Of a DNA stretch of 64,000 nucleotides, positions 1-9,806 are shown piece after piece. The stretch lies in the IMG/VR virus record IMGVR_UViG_3300021142_000023, positions 1 to 64,000 of that record. One strand, given 5' to 3'. The DNA comes from a virus. The notes beneath the pieces were generated by a model. That model was not told the DNA's origin. It ran no database searches and worked only from the letters and a program-made list of their open reading frames with translations. How positions within the stretch are numbered: position 1 is the stretch's first letter; each line of letters starts with the position of its first letter. The position numbers were made by a program, and so were the translations under genes.

Positions 1-139
1 CGTCAACAAGCTCTCTTACCGGGAGTTCTTCATTACGAATACAATCCCAAAAACAATAATCCCGGATATGAACAGAATTGGCCAGTAAGTGAGGATAGTT
101 TGCATGTACTGAATTAGTTATAGCTTCAAGTGTTGTCAT
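1..139 (-). CDS. Partial unknown protein running off the left edge
   Basis: A minus-strand frame opens with ATG at 139-137 and stays open for 46 codons to the window edge, so only the N-terminus is visible. Its ATG overlaps the TGA of the DpdA-like gene in an ATGA arrangement, which suggests translational coupling and makes it the next gene of the same minus-strand operon. The visible peptide begins MTTLEAITNSVHANYPHLL and has no motif I recognise. The position next to a 7-deazaguanine gene is the only hint about function. Confidence 0.5.
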   Translation of the reverse strand, partial: MTTLEAITNSVHANYPHLLANSVHIRDYCFWDCIRNEELPVRELVD

Positions 140-942
140 CCATTAACATAGTTTCTAAACTGAATTAAGTTACTTGCAATAATTCTTTCCTGTATTTCGT
201 CTGGTACTACATCTAAGAGATCTACAAGTTTAGTAGACTCTTTCTTCCAGTTACCGATAACATCAGAGTACCTCACTCTCTTAATACCGTGTACGATAGG
301 AGATGAAGTATCTAGTGTTTCGATCCAGTGATATTGAGGGCTTTGATAGAAACTAAATTCTCTAGGGTGTGCACAACCTAATAAATGGTGAGGCTTATCT
401 TTATTAATGATACCGTCATTCATTAACTGAGTTAAAGTTATTACTCTACCCATCATATAAGATACCCACTTGTTAGGATGAGGAAATGCTTTAAGGTAAT
501 AAGAATAGTCAAATGAAATAGCTAGTTTATCTACGCCGATCTCTTGATCTAGTGCTACATAACACTTAACTAGTTCACCGTAAGTCTTTCCTTGCACAAC
601 ACCAATAGTTTTAGAGCTACTAACAAAGTCCCAATCTTTCCATAAGCACTTCTTAGCTGAATCAATAGTACCTTGACAATCTTCTAACACGTCTGGTATA
701 ATATATTCTGTAGGGTTAAGCTTTTGTATCCAGTGAGCATAACGTTTAGAGTCAAAAGAGGTACCTAACTCAAATATAGAGTTATCTAATAAAACATGCC
801 TACCACCTTTAACACTGTCTTCAAAGAACTTGTAGTATTGCGGGTGAGTTTCAAAGAGGTGCACGAGTGCATAGCAGTAATCGTTGTATGTACGAGATAT
901 CTCGAGCATACTTAAGGGAGATTCGTGTGATATTTTAATCAT
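136..942 (-). CDS. dpdA: DpdA-like TGT-fold DNA guanine transglycosylase
   Basis: This 268-aa protein resembles the TIM-barrel tRNA-guanine transglycosylase superfamily. Landmarks are LLDNSIFELG (about residues 51-60, the position of the first catalytic Asp region), IIPDVLED (about 81), GVVQGKTYGEL, LAISFDYSYY (about 142), HLLGCAHP (about 188) and ETLDTSSP (about 210, candidate second Asp region). It is shorter than bacterial TGT and lacks an obvious zinc-binding C-terminus, as expected of phage DpdA proteins, which exchange guanine in DNA for a 7-deazaguanine. It overlaps the polymerase gene by 4 nt, so the base-exchange enzyme is translationally coupled to the replicase. QueD, QueE, QueC and an amidotransferase elsewhere in the window supply the matching precursor pathway. 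A tRNA-modifying role is the main alternative. Confidence 0.72.
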   Translation of the reverse strand: MIKISHESPLSMLEISRTYNDYCYALVHLFETHPQYYKFFEDSVKGGRHVLLDNSIFELGTSFDSKRYAHWIQKLNPTEYIIPDVLEDCQGTIDSAKKCLWKDWDFVSSSKTIGVVQGKTYGELVKCYVALDQEIGVDKLAISFDYSYYLKAFPHPNKWVSYMMGRVITLTQLMNDGIINKDKPHHLLGCAHPREFSFYQSPQYHWIETLDTSSPIVHGIKRVRYSDVIGNWKKESTKLVDLLDVVPDEIQERIIASNLIQFRNYVNG

Positions 943-3500
943 GAGAATATGTCAAATAAGTCTGTTGTTACTTCGTTAGTTAAATCTGGTAAACGCCATC
1001 CAATAGCTTCATATACAGCTAATATCGGCGGTTTAATTATTGTATCGAACATTTCAATATAGTCTACTTGAAATTCATTAAATTCTGGTGGAAAGTTGTA
1101 AGGGTAACAAAGAGTATCGATATTATACTTGTTTGGTGCAATATAAATCTTCTTTACTTTGCCACCGGAAGTAATCCGTTCATACTTTGTTTCCAAATGT
1201 AAATGTTTTAGTAGTTGGTTATACCATAATGCACCTTTAACGTGATTAGGTGTGCCGGTACCTATCTTAAAGCCATCTGCTTTTACTTCGTACTTCTCTA
1301 AATCGCTAAGACCACCGCGAATAGCAATTTCATCTACATTCAACGTTTTAAACGTGTCATAAACCTCTTTGTAAAGGCTGTTTGCCTTTATTTGATCCTG
1401 ACCTAACAGAGAGTTCTCAATGACCTTTTTAATCAGTTCTTTTGCTTTCTTTGGCGTTGTAGATCTAGCGATTTCTACCCCAACATACTTAAACTTATTA
1501 ACGTTTGCACCTTCATCGTTTAATACGTGAATAATATAACGTTTCTTTTGCAGGTAAACACCTACATCACAAATCGACTCCCGTTTAAAGAAGTAACGAG
1601 GATCGATAGACTTAAACTCAGAAGCAGACCACTTTTTAATCTCACTATTTAAGTATGTACCAATCTCTTTGTCTATTAAATCTATACCTTCTGGTGTTAC
1701 TTTACCGTCTTTAAATATGTTAAGCTTAATTTTATCAAGGATAGGTCTAATAGTAATATGAGTACTATCAGTATCACCGTAAATGTTAAGGGACGTATTA
1801 ACCCCGTATTTGTCTTTAGCGTATTTATCAAGGATGATACCCGCCTGCTTAACCACTGACTGACCGGTAAGAGTAATACTACCGGCGTGATCACTATCGC
1901 AAATAGGGCTAAACTTATTAGCAAAAACACCATAAATAGAATTAAGAAGAATTTTAATAACGTGCTGGATGGTGTCAGCTCGTTCCATATTAAACTTACA
2001 CGTTTTGTACTCATCTGTATCTGGGGGTAAATTACTTAGTTGTTTTTTGTGTTCAATGTATTGGTTTTTATTTTTTACCCGTTCACTGTAAAGACTGTCA
2101 ATTAATGAAGGTACAACGCCTTTTTTCTTCTGGGTATACAAAACGTTAGCTTTAGATATAGCTAACTTCTCAACCTCCATCAGTTTCTCAAGTTTTTCGT
2201 TAGGTACAGTTTTTTCAGAACCACTAGCTAACAATAACGTAGTCTCTGTATCAGTCTTACGTAAAATCTTACCTATCTTAGTCTCTGGCGATATATTAAG
2301 AGTAATGATAGTATTAGGGTATAGAGAATTAGCATCGTAACTCACTACTGCAGTCTTTAAGCCGCGTTCTGGATCTCTAACATAACCACCTTCGATTTCA
2401 TCTCTAGTAGGGCCAGACACAAACGTAGGTATAACCATACCGTGCTTGTAAGCTTCTAAAGCAACACAACCAGTAACGATTTGTACTTTACCTAGAGCAG
2501 CTTCAAAGCTAGTTAAGCCTTTATACGCTAACATACGAATGATCTTAAAGAACTGTAATTTCTTTTCCATTCGTACTAATAGATCAACGTCTTGAATATT
2601 GTAGTCTACGAAGTTGTTCCAATCGTCTTCAGATAGAGAAGCTAGGTTAGTGGCATTAATAGCTAGCTTACCTTCACCTAATTCATGCTGTGCTACAAAG
2701 TTTAGTGCATATGATTCTAACAAACCACGCGCAAAGCCTTTATAAACTTCGAGATAGTCCATCGCCGATACACCGTGAATATACCAACGATCTAATTCTT
2801 GTCCTTTAACAAAGATACCTTTACGACACCAAAGACTTTTTAACGGAGATAAACGTTTAGCTGCGTTTTCACCTAATAAGTTATTGATACGGTTAATAGT
2901 ATAAGGAAAGTCGAAAAAGTCCGTATTCCACCCAGATAAAATGTCTGGGTAATAATCGTTTTCCCAAAACTCTAAGAACTTATTAAGTAAGTCTACTTCA
3001 CTACTACACTCAGTGTAAACAACGTTTTTACGAGACGGGGTATAAGGCTTACAACCCCAGGTATAAAACGTTTCAGATAAGTTATCATATATCGTTATAA
3101 GGTTGATAGGATGCTTTGCGTCCTTAGCTTCAGGAAACTCATCTGGGGAGTAAACTTCGATATCAAGAAAGCAAACCTTCAACGGGTTAGCAGAAAACTC
3201 AGGCTTTTCGTAATCGTCTTTAAACTTTTCAATGAGAAACTGCTGTTCTACCTGAATATTATGATATAAACGTTTAATGGCGCCATCCTGCGCAGCTTTA
3301 TTACGTTCGAAAGCATTTCTAAATACTTTCTTCTTTAACTTAGTGTTAAAGATAGACAAAGCATCAGCATTCTCCAGATTAGTCTCTACATAAAAGTAAG
3401 GACTATATGGTTCCTTTTTAACCACACGTTTACCGTTTTTATCCCAGGTAAATAGATGTGCTACTGCTTCTCTTGAGTTATAATATACGTTACGATACAC
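939..3500 (-). CDS. gp43: Family B DNA polymerase (T4 gp43-like)
   Basis: This 853-aa replicative polymerase has a 3'-5' exonuclease domain with CFLDIEVYSPDE (about residue 112, Exo I), SGWNTDFFDFPY (Exo II) and YNIQDVDLL (Exo III). The palm motifs follow in order: SYDANSLYPN (about 388), KILLNSIYGVFANK (about 514) and YGDTDSTH (about 573). All catalytic Asp residues are present and the length is close to T4 gp43 (898 aa). No intein is visible. The start is GTG at 3500-3498, because the nearby ATG is out of frame. It should work with the gp44/gp62 clamp loader also encoded here. The DpdA-like gene overlaps its 3' end. Confidence 0.97.
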   Translation of the reverse strand: MYRNVYYNSREAVAHLFTWDKNGKRVVKKEPYSPYFYVETNLENADALSIFNTKLKKKVFRNAFERNKAAQDGAIKRLYHNIQVEQQFLIEKFKDDYEKPEFSANPLKVCFLDIEVYSPDEFPEAKDAKHPINLITIYDNLSETFYTWGCKPYTPSRKNVVYTECSSEVDLLNKFLEFWENDYYPDILSGWNTDFFDFPYTINRINNLLGENAAKRLSPLKSLWCRKGIFVKGQELDRWYIHGVSAMDYLEVYKGFARGLLESYALNFVAQHELGEGKLAINATNLASLSEDDWNNFVDYNIQDVDLLVRMEKKLQFFKIIRMLAYKGLTSFEAALGKVQIVTGCVALEAYKHGMVIPTFVSGPTRDEIEGGYVRDPERGLKTAVVSYDANSLYPNTIITLNISPETKIGKILRKTDTETTLLLASGSEKTVPNEKLEKLMEVEKLAISKANVLYTQKKKGVVPSLIDSLYSERVKNKNQYIEHKKQLSNLPPDTDEYKTCKFNMERADTIQHVIKILLNSIYGVFANKFSPICDSDHAGSITLTGQSVVKQAGIILDKYAKDKYGVNTSLNIYGDTDSTHITIRPILDKIKLNIFKDGKVTPEGIDLIDKEIGTYLNSEIKKWSASEFKSIDPRYFFKRESICDVGVYLQKKRYIIHVLNDEGANVNKFKYVGVEIARSTTPKKAKELIKKVIENSLLGQDQIKANSLYKEVYDTFKTLNVDEIAIRGGLSDLEKYEVKADGFKIGTGTPNHVKGALWYNQLLKHLHLETKYERITSGGKVKKIYIAPNKYNIDTLCYPYNFPPEFNEFQVDYIEMFDTIIKPPILAVYEAIGWRLPDLTNEVTTDLFDIFS

Positions 3501-3531
3501 AAAACATATTATGTACCATCTTACTAACTAA

Positions 3532-4701
3532 TCAAGAAGGAAAGTAAACTTTCATATGCTCATCAATGTGATCTTCTAACCAATACTTAGTTGCAACCTT
3601 ACGAGCATCATCCGATTCATTTAAATACATTCTACGATCTCTTAGTAGCTTCTTAGCTAGATCCATCATTTCATCAGGAGTATTGAACCGTAGAGGTGCT
3701 ACAGGATCTGTATTGTATGGTGGAGCGTCTTGGCATAAACAAGGCACTCCTAATGCACCGGCTTCTAAATACTTAATAGGTGCTTTTGCGTAGTTAAACT
3801 TGTTATTTTGAAGTGGTGCAAAAGCTAGATTGAGATTCAATGAATCAAATGCATATGCATATTCATATAAGCTTTTCCAACCTACGAATTCAACCTCTCC
3901 AGCAGCTACTAGGTCTTGTATAGTATTAGGTACCGCCCCCATGAATACCCACTTGTAATCTTTGTAAGTTTTACGGATAATATCAGTAAATGGCTCGATA
4001 TCATCCATAACGCCTGGTAGTCTTTGTACATTTAAATGAGTTGGACTACCTACATAACCGATACGTGGGCGTTTTTTGTTACGATCGAAATTTTCTACGA
4101 CTTTAGCTTTATTGTAAAAACGATCTATCCAAAACTTTGGCATATAGTTAGGAACTACAATAGCTGGTACTCCAGTCTTTTCTGTATAATAATCTGCCAT
4201 ATACTTTGTAGGACAGGTAATAGCATCACAATGCTTAATAATTTCTATTGCTGTTTTGCTAATAACAGGATCAACAAAAGCTTCTCTAGACTTGTTATAC
4301 AATGGAATGTCTTCTGGGAAGATAACATCATCAATTTCGTAATATATTTTAAACTTGTTGCCTTTATCAGAAGTTTCTCTTAAAAATTTTACAAACTGTA
4401 ATTGTGGTGGTGTTACTTGGCGCTGTATTTTTACGGACTTGATACCTGCATACATACGAGGATCAAGCAACATCATTGTAGAGTTTGTTACAACTCCTTT
4501 ACCTGAGGAATTAATTAATGACTCAGGCCAGTGCATACGCCAGAAACCACAACCACCGTGATCAGCGGCAAAGCTGATAGCCATATTTGCAGGTGCTGCA
4601 CCTGCAGGGCTTGGAGGTGGAGCAGATTGCGCTATAGGAGAACCAAATGCAGGAGCTCCTAATGGAAGTGCCGGTGCGCCGAGTACGAAGGAATTATTCA
4701 T
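3532..4701 (-). CDS. GT-B (GT4-like) glycosyltransferase with Ala/Pro-rich N-terminus
   Basis: This 389-aa protein has a Rossmann-like C-terminal half typical of GT4 enzymes: RIGYVGSPTHL (about residue 213), FVGWKSLYEYAYAFDSLNLNLAFAPL, then YAKAPIKYLEAGALGVPCLC, where E in the KxLEAGALGVP stretch is the usual nucleotide-sugar contact. An EIDDVIF segment lies in the N-terminal half. The first 39 residues are low-complexity Ala/Pro/Gly, and conserved-looking sequence begins at MAISFAADHGGCGF, so a start at Met40 is possible. I kept the upstream ATG because it overlaps the gp46 stop by 8 nt. Acceptor and sugar are unknown. Confidence 0.8.
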   Translation of the reverse strand: MNNSFVLGAPALPLGAPAFGSPIAQSAPPPSPAGAAPANMAISFAADHGGCGFWRMHWPESLINSSGKGVVTNSTMMLLDPRMYAGIKSVKIQRQVTPPQLQFVKFLRETSDKGNKFKIYYEIDDVIFPEDIPLYNKSREAFVDPVISKTAIEIIKHCDAITCPTKYMADYYTEKTGVPAIVVPNYMPKFWIDRFYNKAKVVENFDRNKKRPRIGYVGSPTHLNVQRLPGVMDDIEPFTDIIRKTYKDYKWVFMGAVPNTIQDLVAAGEVEFVGWKSLYEYAYAFDSLNLNLAFAPLQNNKFNYAKAPIKYLEAGALGVPCLCQDAPPYNTDPVAPLRFNTPDEMMDLAKKLLRDRRMYLNESDDARKVATKYWLEDHIDEHMKVYFPS

Positions 4702-6517
4702 TATTAAAATTTGTTGATCTTACTGTTATGCCGTTTTTCTTTTCTAGGAATATAATTTCACCGCTAGTACAGTATTTCATACTTTCTTTACGGTGTGATA
4801 TTATATACACTGCTTCTTGGTATTTTTCCACTCTTTCGCGTATTATATCCAATACCAATTCAATACCTTTCTCATCTAATGATGAGTCTAGTAATTCATC
4901 AAATACTGATAGATTTAACCATACATTAGCTTGTGCTCTACGGATATCTTGAAACGTAAAGATCATTGCAAGGTCTATAGCTTTACGTTCAGCTCCTGAG
5001 AAGTTAAAATAACTACATTCTACACCACGCTCATTAGTAATAGTTTCTTCAAAGAATTCGTTAAATTTAACTGTACTATTACTTTCAAGCTTCTTAAGAT
5101 AAAAAGCAAGTCTAAGATTTAATACTTCAAGTATCTTTTTAACAATATACGACTTTACCCCTTCTTCTGAAGTAATAAACTTTGCAGATTCGATTACATC
5201 AATTTTAGTCTGTAGTTCATTTACCTTGGTTTTAATCTCAGTTAAGCGATCTTCTATTTTCTTAATACTGTCGTTATACGCATGATCATCGTTATTTAAC
5301 GCATCTAAGTCAACTACAAGCTGTGATTGCCAAACGTTAAGCTGATTTAAACGAGAATTAATATTCTCTACCTCTTTACGACGAATATTAAGATCGTTTA
5401 ACTTCTTCTGTGTAGCTGTAATGCCTTTCTCAACTTTGTCTAGGTGTGTTTGTATTTCTACTAAACGAGGTTTCTCTTTAGAAATAGTTTCTGTATATTT
5501 TTGTATTTCTGCTTGGCATTCAGCCTTATCTTTTTCGTATTGAACGTTAGTAGCTTCAGCTAGATCTTTACCGCAATGAGGGCATTTACTATCTACTTTC
5601 TTAAGCTTTTTAATACGATCATTATTAAGCTTAATATGAGTCTCTGCTTCAGTGATAAGTTTATTAACCGCGGCTATTTTTTTATCACAAGTACTTTCTG
5701 CGGTTTTAAGTGCAGTTAAGTTATCCTCTATAGTTTTTTGAGCAGCTGCATCTACTGATTCTAGCTTACCAACTTTTTCATTAATTAATGCAATCTCTTG
5801 TTCATTGTTACGCTGACGGGTAAGTAGTACCTCTCTACGTTTACTTTTTGTTTCTTCGTAAGTTTGCTTTTGTTTAATACTGTCTTGTAAAGCTCTTTCA
5901 GATTCATCTACTTTAGTATGTTCAATGTCTAGATTACGTTTTGTTTCGTTAAAATCAAAACGCGCGATACTCAACATATTACTAAACACTTCTAAACCAA
6001 GAATACCTTCAATAAACTTACGTTTTTCAATCTTTTTCTGCGCCATAAACGGAACTGTATTGTTTATGGTCATTGCTACACTATTCTGAAATACTTCTGG
6101 AGAAGTATCGATTATGTCAATAATGTATTCAGTTGTTTGTGGTACGCCCGAACGCGTCTTATCTTCACCGTCTACATAAAGAAAACACTTAGTAGGGTTA
6201 AGTGTACGAACGATTTTATATTCTGTTTTTACATGGTTAGTATCAACAGTAAACTCTAATTCAACCTCACAAACGTCCTCTGGATAGAGATTATTAACAA
6301 TGTTTTCTTTCTTAAGATCTCTTATAGTAGAACCGTATAAAGCAAAATGTATAGCATCTGCTATTGTAGATTTACCTACACCGTTAGCACGGTCAGCTTT
6401 ATCTAGATTACGACCTGTAATAATGTTTAATCCAGGTTTAAAATCTACAGCAACCGGTCTTTTACCTACAGACAGGAAGTTAGTAATTTTTATATTCTTA
6501 AAGAAGACGTACTGCAT
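4694..6517 (-). CDS. gp46: Recombination nuclease ATPase subunit gp46 (SbcC/Rad50-like)
   Basis: This 607-aa SMC-like ATPase has a Walker A GVGKSTIADAIHF near residue 50, a long coiled coil interrupted by a zinc hook CPHCGK near residue 310, then the ABC signature region FNFSGAERKAIDLAM and Walker B-type VFDELLDSSLDEKG. That is the full Rad50/SbcC order, and the size is close to T4 gp46 (560 aa). With gp47 it should form the nuclease that resects DNA ends for recombination-dependent replication. In T4 genes 46 and 47 lie close together; here five kilobases of glycosyltransferase genes separate them. Confidence 0.95.
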   Translation of the reverse strand: MQYVFFKNIKITNFLSVGKRPVAVDFKPGLNIITGRNLDKADRANGVGKSTIADAIHFALYGSTIRDLKKENIVNNLYPEDVCEVELEFTVDTNHVKTEYKIVRTLNPTKCFLYVDGEDKTRSGVPQTTEYIIDIIDTSPEVFQNSVAMTINNTVPFMAQKKIEKRKFIEGILGLEVFSNMLSIARFDFNETKRNLDIEHTKVDESERALQDSIKQKQTYEETKSKRREVLLTRQRNNEQEIALINEKVGKLESVDAAAQKTIEDNLTALKTAESTCDKKIAAVNKLITEAETHIKLNNDRIKKLKKVDSKCPHCGKDLAEATNVQYEKDKAECQAEIQKYTETISKEKPRLVEIQTHLDKVEKGITATQKKLNDLNIRRKEVENINSRLNQLNVWQSQLVVDLDALNNDDHAYNDSIKKIEDRLTEIKTKVNELQTKIDVIESAKFITSEEGVKSYIVKKILEVLNLRLAFYLKKLESNSTVKFNEFFEETITNERGVECSYFNFSGAERKAIDLAMIFTFQDIRRAQANVWLNLSVFDELLDSSLDEKGIELVLDIIRERVEKYQEAVYIISHRKESMKYCTSGEIIFLEKKNGITVRSTNFNNE

Positions 6518-6536
6518 TAGGTTATGATTATAACCT

Positions 6537-7397
6537 CTAAGCTAAACTATTCAACGTCTCTAACATTCTTTTCGCTACCGCTGTTGTAGTACAATTTTGG
6601 TATAACGCCTGTCTGAATGATTCGATGTGTTTGTCGTAAATGTTTTCGGGTTTCTCTTTGTTAAATATATCTGTTAATACATCTTGACATTCTTTCTTAG
6701 GAAAATGCTTCATTGTTAATTCCGGGCATCTATCGATATTATAGAATACCGGTATACAGCCGTTACCCATAATTTCATAATGTCTTAAACAGTCCCAACC
6801 AGCTTTTTTAACTGTTACACCGAATCTTGACTGGTTATAATCATTGTAGTAGTCTTTTTCGTTCTTATAAATGTAAGTGCTTTTATCTAGTGGTGTGATA
6901 AACGCTTGATTCCTGGTTTTATTTGTGTTAAAATTAACTTTACACATAGGAATCGCAAAGTTTATAGGAAACATTCTGGGTTTATCATAGATAAGCTCTC
7001 GTTTAAAATAAACAATGCCTTTATTGTAAGAAGGATGAATATTGGTTTCGTCTTCTCCGTCTATAGCAACAACTTTATTAGCAGGGTAGTGTTGCAGTAT
7101 TTCATCTAAGTAATCGCTACATCTCCATATAGATCCGTACACTACATAATCAAAGTACTTGTTAACTATCTTCGAAGTAATATCAGTACGATCTACATCT
7201 AAGTCAGGTAATACACGAGTTACAGTCATACCCATACCATAAAGCTTACTTGCTTTTTCAGCATCGTAGGTATCGTAGTTGTGGGCTTGTTTGTTTATAT
7301 CTAAAACATCTGCTCCGTATAATTCTTTAAGACCTATCAATACTGCATCGTTTTGATAGTCTACATGATCTCCTTTAGTTAAATAAAGTATTTTCAT
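6537..7397 (-). CDS. Glycosyltransferase-like protein
   Basis: This 286-aa protein begins MKILYLTKGDHVDYQNDAVL and has a C-terminal stretch AGWDCLRHYEIMGNGCIPVF, resembling the donor-binding helix of CgeB/exostosin-type GT-B enzymes, where a conserved Glu is followed by G-x-IPV. A VVAIDGEDETN segment lies mid-protein. It overlaps the next CgeB-like gene by 4 nt, so the two are probably made together. It is the last member of the cassette before gp46. Substrate and acceptor cannot be told from sequence. Confidence 0.6.
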   Translation of the reverse strand: MKILYLTKGDHVDYQNDAVLIGLKELYGADVLDINKQAHNYDTYDAEKASKLYGMGMTVTRVLPDLDVDRTDITSKIVNKYFDYVVYGSIWRCSDYLDEILQHYPANKVVAIDGEDETNIHPSYNKGIVYFKRELIYDKPRMFPINFAIPMCKVNFNTNKTRNQAFITPLDKSTYIYKNEKDYYNDYNQSRFGVTVKKAGWDCLRHYEIMGNGCIPVFYNIDRCPELTMKHFPKKECQDVLTDIFNKEKPENIYDKHIESFRQALYQNCTTTAVAKRMLETLNSLA

Positions 7398-8284
7398 AGA
7401 AATTTTAATAATGATTTTACTCTAGCTGTAGCTGTATGATATTTTAATACCTTGCTATAACCGGCTTGTGCAATCTTAAGTCTTTCTAATTCGTTATTTG
7501 TATAATAGTTAACTTTGTCAATACAATCATCTAACGAATCAAAATAAACGATCTCTTTACCTTCTTCAAATATTAAATCGATACGGGTATCTTTATCGGG
7601 CCTGTCAGCTATAACCATTCTATTTGCTAACATACCTTCAAATATACGACGTGTAACTTCTTTATATTGGCTATTTTGTAATACTATCTTACCCCTTCTT
7701 AAATAGGATGAATGCTCTAGTGCATGTAAACTACTACGAGTATCAAAACGTTTGCCTAAACGAGCTCTTACACTTTGAAAGAATTTATCTGATACATCTC
7801 TAGTACATACAGCATCTAAATCAGGTATAATATCATAAACTTTATCTGGATACATAGCAGTATCAGCAAAATGAGGAAACCACATAGCATTGTAGCCTTC
7901 CTTGGTGTATTGCTGTACACATCTAATGTCTGGAGATAAAATAATATCAAACTTACCGGTTACCGCTTTTTGATGATTATAACCGAAACTCTGCGGATCG
8001 TCTCCGGACTCCAATACCCATTTAGCTGAAGGAAATTGATCTTTAGTTAGGAGGGGGCTACGAAACATACCGTAATCAAAGTTAATGATTACATCCGGTA
8101 CGAATATACCTGACTTAGCTTCAAAAAGTAGATCTGTTATACCATCTTCAGTATACTGCTCTTGTAAGTTCATTGAAGAGTAGCACTTAGTTTTGTGACC
8201 AGCCGCTTCAAACTCTCTTTGTAGAGCTATAGATGTGTTCCAAACATCTTTAGGTAGTCTTGCATATAGAAACGATATATTCAT
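7394..8284 (-). CDS. CgeB-like GT-B glycosyltransferase
   Basis: This 296-aa protein begins MNISFLYARLPKDVW. It contains WVLESGDDPQSFGYN, then FDIILSPDIRCVQQYTKEG and MWFPHFADTAMYP, the usual sequence of elements in CgeB-like (Glyco_trans_1_2-type) glycosyltransferases. Its C-terminal half has RRGKIVLQNSQYKEVTRRIFEGMLANRMVI-type sequence in which ...RRIFEGMLA corresponds to the conserved donor-site helix. It lies 1 nt from the start of its downstream partner's coding frame in the cassette and is probably co-translated. The acceptor is unknown. Confidence 0.75.
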   Translation of the reverse strand: MNISFLYARLPKDVWNTSIALQREFEAAGHKTKCYSSMNLQEQYTEDGITDLLFEAKSGIFVPDVIINFDYGMFRSPLLTKDQFPSAKWVLESGDDPQSFGYNHQKAVTGKFDIILSPDIRCVQQYTKEGYNAMWFPHFADTAMYPDKVYDIIPDLDAVCTRDVSDKFFQSVRARLGKRFDTRSSLHALEHSSYLRRGKIVLQNSQYKEVTRRIFEGMLANRMVIADRPDKDTRIDLIFEEGKEIVYFDSLDDCIDKVNYYTNNELERLKIAQAGYSKVLKYHTATARVKSLLKFL

Positions 8285-9034
8285 TTATAAAGTATAGTCT
8301 TTAAATTTTTTAAATCCACCAGAACGATAAGGTTCTTCTTCATGCCATTTTTTGCCAAGAATGTTTCCTTGAGCATTCATATTTTCCGGTATGTACTGAC
8401 AGCGCAAAGGTCCACGATTAGCTTTAGCGGTGTCGCCACTCTTATGACTAACCCGTGCACTAGTTAATACTCCATGTACCAAGCCGTTACGTTGTAAGCT
8501 TAATATGTAGTCATTATCTTGGTAAAAGAAATAAAACCTTTCATCTAGATAACCAATCTTTTCAAATACACTTCTACGCGCGCAAAAACATGCACCGAAC
8601 ATATGTAATGCTATTTCCCAACCGTAGTATAACTTATTATCGTTAGGAAAATATTGCTTAGTATGACGATGCCACTCTCTATCAATAGGACTGATTGAAC
8701 TTACTATTGAGTTTGTTTCAAACTCTTTGACAATATTCTGTATGCAGTCTTTTTGAATAGTTAAATCATTGTTAGGTCCCATAACATATTCAGCTTTACA
8801 ATGACTTAAACCTATATTAAAGAACTGGTTATAGTTAAACTCAAAAGAAGGTATAATCACCTCTACTTTAGACTGATTATAATCTCTATTAAAGTTTTTA
8901 TACGACTCTATTACATATATTTTTCTGATTAACTCATCAGCTGTAGCTATATATGAATCAATACAGTTTTTAGTAGTTTGAAAGCTCTTGTCATCTTCTG
9001 CAAGAGATAAAATTATTACATCAACTTTGCTCAT
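8285..9034 (-). CDS. GT2-type glycosyltransferase
   Basis: This 249-aa protein has a GT-A fold signature. An N-terminal VDVIILSLAEDDKSF strand is followed by VMGPNNDLTIQKDC, where GPNNDL takes the position of the DxD region. Next come FCARRSVFEKIGYLDERFYF and YQDNDYILSLQRNGL, the acceptor-loop E/D motif common in rhamnosyltransferase-like GT2 proteins. It overlaps its upstream neighbour by 14 nt. The likely role is adding a hexose or deoxyhexose to an unknown acceptor. Confidence 0.8.
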   Translation of the reverse strand: MSKVDVIILSLAEDDKSFQTTKNCIDSYIATADELIRKIYVIESYKNFNRDYNQSKVEVIIPSFEFNYNQFFNIGLSHCKAEYVMGPNNDLTIQKDCIQNIVKEFETNSIVSSISPIDREWHRHTKQYFPNDNKLYYGWEIALHMFGACFCARRSVFEKIGYLDERFYFFYQDNDYILSLQRNGLVHGVLTSARVSHKSGDTAKANRGPLRCQYIPENMNAQGNILGKKWHEEEPYRSGGFKKFKDYTL

Positions 9035-9806
9035 TTATAAATCTTTCTACTTCTTTGTTAACATCGTATTGGTGTACTACAGCAGGTATAATATTATTGT
9101 CTATAATAATTTTATTGTTTTTTATAGATACAGAACGTTTTACATTTACGTAAGCCATATTAGCTACCTTGTCGTAACCGAATATATTATATCTAAGATA
9201 ATCAAAACGTACAACCTTATTAAGTACAGCTTGGTCAATGTTAGGGTAATTACCTATACGTCCGATAATCATTGATATGTCTGTACACATTTCCTTCAAC
9301 AGTTCAGCGCATCTTTCTCTATGACCTAAAATAGCACCACCATTAATAATTTCGTAACCACGGGTAAGATTAAAAATATCAGTACCGTAACACAGGTTCA
9401 TCCAAGTTGTATTAGTTTTACAGTTTAATATGAGTTCTATTTCATGAAATACTGTAGGTTTACCTTGAGTTTTGTAAAAGTCTTTAAAAATATCATCTTG
9501 AAAGTAAACATCAGTAAAATCGCACAAGAATACACTTTCTGATGTAGAGATTTTACTGCAATACAAATAAAAGAAAATAACCTTAAGTGTGTATGGGGAT
9601 AAACTTAGATCTACATTATATTTCGTAGCAATAGCACGAGCATTTACATAGTTAACATTATTGTTTTCAAAGTACTCAATAACATCGTTCTTTAAGTCAC
9701 AACCAATAACTGTTATCTTATTACCAGTCTTAATAGCTGATTGTACAAATACCTTTATACCTTTATTAAGGCTATAGTTTTGTCCGTATGTAATAATTTC
9801 GTTCAT
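9021..9806 (-). CDS. GT8-like glycosyltransferase
   Basis: This 261-aa protein has an N-terminal Rossmann-like segment (ITVIGCDLKNDVIEYF), LSPYTLKVIFFYLY, then VFLCDFTDVYFQDD near residue 94, where DFTD is a candidate DxD metal site. A later NGGAILGHRERC segment resembles the NSGVLL region of GT8 and related enzymes, and NIDQAVLN matches the usual D-Q-dxlN element. It overlaps the neighbouring glycosyltransferase genes on both sides, so it is part of the same transcriptional unit. Substrate unknown. Confidence 0.65.
   Translation of the reverse strand: MNEIITYGQNYSLNKGIKVFVQSAIKTGNKITVIGCDLKNDVIEYFENNNVNYVNARAIATKYNVDLSLSPYTLKVIFFYLYCSKISTSESVFLCDFTDVYFQDDIFKDFYKTQGKPTVFHEIELILNCKTNTTWMNLCYGTDIFNLTRGYEIINGGAILGHRERCAELLKEMCTDISMIIGRIGNYPNIDQAVLNKVVRFDYLRYNIFGYDKVANMAYVNVKRSVSIKNNKIIIDNNIIPAVVHQYDVNKEVERFINEQS

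Noticed and set aside
4036-4952. Plus-strand open frames opposite the GT4-like and gp46 genes
   Set aside because: They lie fully inside well-supported minus-strand genes and encode no recognisable domain.
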